Source of the DNA: JBIOJM01 sp044450785
Lineage (GTDB): Bacteria > Planctomycetota > Planctomycetia > Isosphaerales > Isosphaeraceae
Direction: 5' to 3'
DNA: 19,263 nt
Assembly (NCBI GenBank): GCA_044450785.1
Contig: JBIOJM010000187.1
Coordinates: forward strand, 1 to 19,263
In this document: one piece after another, positions 15,734 to 19,263 of the stretch
Layout: each line of letters starts with the position of its first letter
How positions within the stretch are numbered: position 1 is the stretch's first letter
Notes under the pieces: generated by a model
Databases searched by the model: none
The model's input: only the letters and a program-made list of their open reading frames with translations
Told to the model about the DNA's origin: nothing
Translations under genes and position numbers: made by a program

Positions 15734-16057
15734 ATGCCCACCGTGACCGTCGAGGGTGAAAAGTCGTTCGAGGTCGAGACCGGGAAGAAGCTGGTCCTGG
15801 CGATCGAGGACGCCGGTATCGACATCATGCACCGCTGTGGAGGCAATGCGCGATGCACGACGTGCCGCGTCCAGGTGCTTGCCGGTGATGCACCACCGAT
15901 GGAGGCAACCGAGCAGGAGCGGCTGGCTCGAGAAACGGACCTCGAGCCAAATACCCGGTTATCGTGTCAGATCCGCGTTGAATCCGACCTGTCGGTCGCC
16001 GTCGTCAACCGCTCGAGTGTTGTCGGAGTCCCCCCTGGAAACCGCCCCTTGGATTGA
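15734..16057 (+). CDS. [2Fe-2S] ferredoxin
   Basis: This small electron carrier of 107 residues has the plant/adrenodoxin-type fold. The cluster ligands are visible as C35 (HRCGGNARC), C41, C44 (CTTC) and C78 (RLSCQ), giving C-x5-C-x2-C-x33-C. The N-terminal PTVTVEGEKSFEVETGKKL forms the first beta hairpin, and MEATEQERLA precedes the last ligand as in related bacterial ferredoxins. The redox partner cannot be deduced. GAGGAG at 15718-15723 lies ten bases before the ATG. The gene is divergent from nuoL, so a respiratory link is possible, though complex I has no known soluble ferredoxin requirement in most bacteria. It converges with the tiny zinc-ribbon gene downstream. Confidence 0.92.
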   Translation: MPTVTVEGEKSFEVETGKKLVLAIEDAGIDIMHRCGGNARCTTCRVQVLAGDAPPMEATEQERLARETDLEPNTRLSCQIRVESDLSVAVVNRSSVVGVPPGNRPLD

Positions 16058-16116
16058 TACGACTCGAGCGCGCGACACCTCCGCGCGTTCTACGGGATTC
16101 CCCTTCTGTCCTGGCT

Positions 16117-16245
16117 TCATTTGGACTTTTGCGGCTCGGAGCAACGCTTGCAGCGGACGGTGCGGCGGCGAACCTGCGAGCCGCACTTTTGACAGCGGTG
16201 GAATTTCGCCTGCCTCGTCTTCTTCTTGCGTGGACGAAATGGCAC
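16117..16245 (-). CDS. Tiny basic zinc-ribbon protein (42 residues)
   Basis: A GTG at 16245 opens a 42-residue frame that starts (M)PFRPRKKKTRQAKF, continues HRCQKCGSQVRRRTV and ends RCKRCSEPQKSK. Two CxxC pairs (C18/C21 and C32/C35) ten residues apart are a compact zinc ribbon, and nearly half of the residues are Lys or Arg, as in proteins that touch nucleic acid or the ribosome. GAGGTG sits just before the start at normal spacing. The stop at 16117 lies 60 bases from the ferredoxin stop, convergent. I cannot name the family. The regular Cys spacing, basic composition and ribosome binding site argue against chance, but the frame stays open a little upstream and the start could differ. Confidence 0.55.
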   Translation of the reverse strand: MPFRPRKKKTRQAKFHRCQKCGSQVRRRTVRCKRCSEPQKSK

Positions 16246-16410
16246 GGGACACCTCAGAGCTCTGTTAAGCTGGTTTCGATTCGAGGACCAGAACGGGAGG
16301 GTCCCCTTCCATCACGCATTCGGCGCACGACGCCGGAATCGAGACCAATCAGTGTACTCGATCACCCCGGGGTCGGGCCAGAGGAAGGATGCGAGACGCC
16401 ATCAGCCGCG

Positions 16411-16417
16411 TATTATA
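16411..16417. promoter_or_regulatory. Possible -10 element(s) between the zinc-ribbon and HEPN genes
   Basis: ATTATA at 16412-16417 reads as a perfect TATAAT on the minus strand, pointing toward the zinc-ribbon gene with a leader of about 160 bases. The plus strand reads TATTAT just before the HEPN start. No convincing -35 box is visible in either direction, so the use and direction are uncertain. Confidence 0.3.
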
Positions 16418-16435
16418 CAAAGGGAAACGTCGTGT

Positions 16436-16512
16436 ATGGCGCGTAAACGCTATCCTCCTACCGATCCGCGCGAGTGGCTCAACCGGGCAAGGAGCAACCT
16501 CGCGCTCGCCAG
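16436..16512 (+). pseudogene. Truncated HEPN-domain protein gene (N terminus only)
   Basis: The ATG at 16436 begins MARKRYPPTDPREWLNRARS followed by NLALAR, which is the characteristic opening of small bacterial HEPN-domain proteins (DPREWL then a basic helix). Intact members run 120-140 residues. Here the match ends at about 16512 and the frame continues into unrelated sequence antisense to the end of the SMP-30 gene, stopping at 16609 (57 codons). AAAGGGAAA upstream could serve as ribosome binding site. The family often pairs with a MNT nucleotidyltransferase as a toxin-antitoxin module; no MNT gene is visible here. The R-x4-6-H catalytic motif lies in the missing part, so the fragment should be inactive. 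Confidence 0.65.
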
Positions 16513-16515
16513 GGG

Positions 16516-17481
16516 TCACTTGTCGGTCCTTGGAGGCAAGATCGTCAGGCCCTTGACACCCTCGAGGTCGAGGCGGAACAGGGCGCCCGGCTCGCCCCCG
16601 GTCATGTAAAGCCGGTCCATGTCCGGGCCGGCGAATGCCACGTTCGAGGTCGTCAGGTTGCCGCCGGGGTAACGCCTGAGCAGCTTGCCATCAGGGCTGA
16701 CGACCTGGACCTGTCGCATCCCGTAATGGGCGACGAAGAGGTTCCCCTCGGCATCGAGCGCAATCCCATCGGGCTGATTGTCGATCTGCCCGGCGCCCTT
16801 CTCGGGCAGCTTGATCAACACCCTGGGTTGGCCGAGCTTTCCTGGCTCGAGCACCGGGAACGCCAGGATCCGGTTATGTTTGCTTTCGGCCACGAGCAAC
16901 TCCTTGCCGCCGGGCCGGATCGCGATCCCATTGGGAAACGCAAGGTCCTTGGCAACCGTATGACAGACCCCCTGGCGGTCAAGGTAGTGGATCGTGCCAT
17001 CGGAGTTCGTCTCGTCCGACTTGGCCGGGTCGGTGAAGTAAACACCGCCGGAAGTCGAGTCGAGCGTCAGGTCGTTGGGGCCGCGGAGAGGCTGGCCGTC
17101 CGACTCGGTGGCGGCCGGTTTGAGCTCCTTGCCGTCGGCGTCCAGGTGCAACAGGGCATGGCGGCTGGCGTCGCAAATCAGATGCGTGCCGTCGGCCAAG
17201 ATCTTGTGACCGTTCGGCGAGCCGGTCTCGGCCCAGGTCGATGCCTTGCCGTCCTTGGTCACCTTGGTCACGATCTTCTCGTGCGAGAAATACAGGTTTC
17301 CCTCGTGGTCGACGACCACCCCTTCGGTGTAGTCGCCCGTCCGGACCACCTCGACCGGCCTGACCGTCCTCTCCGAAGGTAGCTCGCCCGCGGCGGTCCC
17401 GCGCCACGCGAGAGTTGGACTGGAGGTCGTGACAAAAGCCAGGACCAAGAACATGCCGGCTGTCTTTCTGTTGTGTCGCAT
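16516..17481 (-). CDS. Secreted SMP-30/gluconolactonase/LRE-like protein
   Basis: This 321-residue beta-propeller protein has a Sec signal peptide (MRHNRKTAGMFLVLAFVTTS). The blades carry E53 (DYTEGVVVD), N136 (RGPNDLTLD), N184 (FPNGIAI) and D238 (QPDGIALD), which correspond well to the divalent-metal ligands of SMP-30 lactonases. Repeated D/G-NLYFS, GGVYFT and GNLFVAH strands fit a six-bladed propeller. Lactone hydrolysis outside the cytoplasm is the likely activity, but the substrate is unknown and the family is broad. CCGGAGAGA about ten bases upstream is the ribosome binding site. It is divergent from the M19 dipeptidase gene, with 179 bases between the starts. Its 3' end abuts the breakpoint of the truncated HEPN gene. 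Confidence 0.88.
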   Translation of the reverse strand: MRHNRKTAGMFLVLAFVTTSSPTLAWRGTAAGELPSERTVRPVEVVRTGDYTEGVVVDHEGNLYFSHEKIVTKVTKDGKASTWAETGSPNGHKILADGTHLICDASRHALLHLDADGKELKPAATESDGQPLRGPNDLTLDSTSGGVYFTDPAKSDETNSDGTIHYLDRQGVCHTVAKDLAFPNGIAIRPGGKELLVAESKHNRILAFPVLEPGKLGQPRVLIKLPEKGAGQIDNQPDGIALDAEGNLFVAHYGMRQVQVVSPDGKLLRRYPGGNLTTSNVAFAGPDMDRLYMTGGEPGALFRLDLEGVKGLTILPPRTDK

Positions 17482-17660
17482 CGAAGCGTCTCTCCGGTTG
17501 ATCGGTTGCGAGGCGGACCGCGAGTTCGGCGGCCAGTTTACGCTCCGCCGCCCTTGATCGCCACAGAAATCGTCGCCACCGTGCCATTGCCGCGCGCGAC
17601 GCTCTCAACACAAAATAAGACCTCACGTGGGAGACTTGCTCGAATCGGAAGGGTGCCACC

Positions 17661-18968
17661 ATGAGAACGAATTGTGTCTTTGTGCCGCGGATCCGCCGCA
17701 CCGGCTGGATCGCGGGCGGGCTGGCCGCTGTCCTGTCCCTCGCCGCGGCGCAGGGGGTCTGGGCCGGTCCGGACGATGACCGGGACCGCCTGCCCCCGGT
17801 GTCCGACCGGGCGCGGAAGGTCCACGCCGCCGGGATGCTCTTCGACGGCCACAACGATCTCCCCTGGCGGCTGCGCACGGCAGGAGACTTCGCACTGACG
17901 AAGTTCGACCTGTCGCGCCGGCTCGATACCGGCCAGACCGACATCCCCCGGCTCCGTGAGGGGGGCGTGAAGGCGCAATTCTGGTCGGTCTATATCCCCA
18001 GCGAGCACGCGAATCCCGCGCGTACCGTCACTGAACAGATCGACCTGGTCCGCCGGATGGCCGGGCGCTATCCCGACGCGTTCGAGATGGCGTACACCGC
18101 CGATGACGTCGAGCGCATCGCCCGCTCGGGCAAGATCGCGTCGCTGATCGGGATCGAGGGAGGCGTGGCGATCGAGAACAGTTTGGCGCAGCTCCGGGCC
18201 TTCCACACGCTCGGGGCGCGCTACATGACCTTGACTCACAACACGACCCTCGACTGGGCCGACGCCGCCATCGATACGCCCAGACACGACGGCCTCTCTC
18301 CGTTCGGCGAGCGGGTCGTCAAGGAGATGAACCGTCTGGGCATGCTCGTCGACATATCCCACGTCTCCCCGGCCACGATGGCCGACGCCTTGCGCGTCTC
18401 ACAAGCCCCGCTCATCGCCAGCCACTCGAGCGCCTACGCGATCTGCCCGTCACCCCGCAACGTCCCCGACGATATCCTCAAGGCCGTGAAGCCCAACGGC
18501 GGCGTGGTCATGGTCAACTTCTTCTCGGGGTTCATCGTCCCCGAGGCGGGCAAGAAGGTGCGCAAGGTCATGGAGGAGATGCGAGCCCGGTACCCCGATC
18601 GGGCGGAGCGCGCCAAGGCCATGGAAGCCTGGTTCACAACCGAGGGCGCGAAGCTGGCGCGCGGCACGTATCGCGATGTGGCCGATCACATCGACCACAT
18701 CGTCAAGGTCGCCGGCATCGATCACGTCGGCATCGGCTCCGACTTCGACGGGATCACCATGTGGCCCGTTGGACTGGAAGACGTCTCGTCCTACCCTCGC
18801 CTGACCGAAGAGCTGCTCCGCCGTGGTTACAGCGAATCCGACGTCCACAAGGTCCTGGGTGGAAACGTTCTGCGGGCCTTCCGCCAGGCCGGGGAAGTTG
18901 CCAGGCGGCTCCAGGCGACCGTGCCGCCGGAGGTCGATGAAATCAAGCCCGAAAAGCGGGGCTATTGA
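17661..18968 (+). CDS. Secreted membrane dipeptidase (M19 family)
   Basis: This is a zinc-dependent dipeptidase of 435 residues in the renal dipeptidase family, which cleaves dipeptides, sometimes with D-residues at the C-terminal position. The signal peptide covers about residues 1-36 (RTGWIAGGLAAVLSLAAAQG, then VWA before the mature part). Metal ligands are visible as H64 and D66 (DGHNDLPW), E166 (IGIEGG), H234 (DISHVS) and H255 (ASHSSAYA), and GIGSDFDG at 358-365 carries D361. All catalytic positions look intact and the length is typical. GGAAGGG at about 17648-17654 precedes the ATG. It could serve peptide scavenging or cell-wall dipeptide turnover in the periplasm. It is divergent from the SMP-30-like gene; nothing downstream is co-oriented within the window. 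Confidence 0.95.
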   Translation: MRTNCVFVPRIRRTGWIAGGLAAVLSLAAAQGVWAGPDDDRDRLPPVSDRARKVHAAGMLFDGHNDLPWRLRTAGDFALTKFDLSRRLDTGQTDIPRLREGGVKAQFWSVYIPSEHANPARTVTEQIDLVRRMAGRYPDAFEMAYTADDVERIARSGKIASLIGIEGGVAIENSLAQLRAFHTLGARYMTLTHNTTLDWADAAIDTPRHDGLSPFGERVVKEMNRLGMLVDISHVSPATMADALRVSQAPLIASHSSAYAICPSPRNVPDDILKAVKPNGGVVMVNFFSGFIVPEAGKKVRKVMEEMRARYPDRAERAKAMEAWFTTEGAKLARGTYRDVADHIDHIVKVAGIDHVGIGSDFDGITMWPVGLEDVSSYPRLTEELLRRGYSESDVHKVLGGNVLRAFRQAGEVARRLQATVPPEVDEIKPEKRGY

Positions 18969-19011
18969 TCGACTCGGCTCGCGTGACCTTGCGGCTCCCG
19001 CCGGTTTGGCT

Positions 19012-19128
19012 ATACCGCTCGCGGCCCGAGGTGAGACATTCGCGATCCCGGGAGCGCGGCCGACCCGGCCGCTTTTGCGCGGGCGCGACGCGCGCGCTCC
19101 CAGAAATCGAACGGACGCGTCACGGCCG
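19012..19128 (-). repeat. Dispersed REP-like element, longer copy with GC-rich palindrome
   Basis: Read on the minus strand, this begins GGCCGTGACGCGTCCGTTC, contains TTTCTGGGAGCGCGCGCG and CTCCCGGGATCGCGAA, and ends CTCGGGCCGCGAGCGGTAT. It is the inverted counterpart of 808-902. Its centre holds an imperfect palindrome bounded by GGGAGCGCG and CGCGCTCCC with an AAAA-containing loop, missing from the left copy. It lies 43 bases past the M19 dipeptidase stop, where such elements often sit and may help end transcription or stabilise mRNA. Confidence 0.82.
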
Positions 19129-19146
19129 ACAACGGAGGGCGTCGTC

Positions 19147-19192
19147 GGAAGGACGGAGGGCGGAGGGCGGAGGACCGAGGACGGAAGAAAGC
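19147..19192 (-). repeat. Pyrimidine-rich repeat, inverted copy
   Basis: On the minus strand this reads as runs of CCGTCC, CCTCCGCC and CCGTCCTTCCG, the same family as the tracts at 22-69 and 497-528. It lies 19 bases from the REP-like element, on its left-arm side, the same relative side as on the left of the window. That suggests the two may be parts of one composite repeat. Confidence 0.6.
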
Positions 19193-19221
19193 GAACGGAG
19201 ACCTCCTCCGAATTGGGTGCC

Positions 19222-19263
19222 AAAGGAGGTGTGAACGCTAACGTGTATGAGGGGAACACCGAA
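19222..19263 (+). other. Strong Shine-Dalgarno at the window edge, possible next gene start
   Basis: AAAGGAGGT at 19222-19230 is an almost ideal anti-16S sequence. A GTG at 19243 and an ATG at 19247 lie 12 and 16 bases past it, so a plus-strand gene may begin here and run out of the window. Only a handful of codons are visible, so I do not call a gene. Confidence 0.25.

Noticed and set aside
1..19263. tRNA or rRNA genes
   Set aside because: I saw no cloverleaf-like segments with a GTTCGA-type arm and no rRNA-like conserved stretches in the gene-free regions by eye; a dedicated RNA search could still find something short.

Overview
The window looks like a piece of a high-GC planctomycete chromosome, probably from the Isosphaeraceae or a close relative. 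This rests on a DUF1559 prepilin-like protein next to a small lipoprotein of the type that usually accompanies it, degraded copies of the same pair elsewhere in the window, many exported enzymes, and long repeat-rich spacers. The phylum call is inferred from gene families, not from a marker-gene comparison.

Layout. Positions 1-1890 hold no convincing intact gene: they contain pyrimidine-rich repeats, short palindromes, one copy of a dispersed repeat, a heptamer array and a possible broken primase-like gene. Then come dnaE (replicative DNA polymerase III alpha, 1952-5620, +), a multi-pass permease with a Cys-rich motif (5689-6789, +), a lipoprotein (7049-7510, +) and a DUF1559 protein (7681-8775, +) closed by a clear hairpin terminator. 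On the minus strand lies a Tat-exported glycosylasparaginase-type gene (8906-9954) split by a one-base frameshift. At 10061-10420 is a chimeric remnant of a second DUF1559/lipoprotein pair. Also on the minus strand are a secreted protein of unknown function (10395-10958) and a nuoL-nuoM pair (15400 down to 11207). Divergent from nuoL is a [2Fe-2S] ferredoxin (15734-16057, +). A 42-residue zinc-ribbon protein (16117-16245, -), a truncated HEPN gene (16436-~16512, +), a secreted SMP-30/gluconolactonase-like protein (16516-17481, -) and a secreted M19 dipeptidase (17661-18968, +) follow. The last 295 bases carry a second, inverted copy of the dispersed repeat.

How the genes relate. There is no single pathway. 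dnaE is a housekeeping gene. nuoL and nuoM encode two proton-pumping antiporter-like subunits of respiratory complex I, separated here from the rest of a nuo operon. The ferredoxin may share the regulatory region with nuoL. The exported asparaginase, SMP-30 protein and dipeptidase fit scavenging of glycopeptides, lactones and peptides outside the cytoplasm.

I did not find a convincing new multi-gene system. The most notable features are traces of rearrangement (truncated HEPN gene, fused DUF1559/lipoprotein fragments, interrupted primase-like remnant, inverted repeats at both ends), an unlisted tiny zinc-ribbon gene, a histidine-rich insert in NuoL, and the frameshifted asparaginase.
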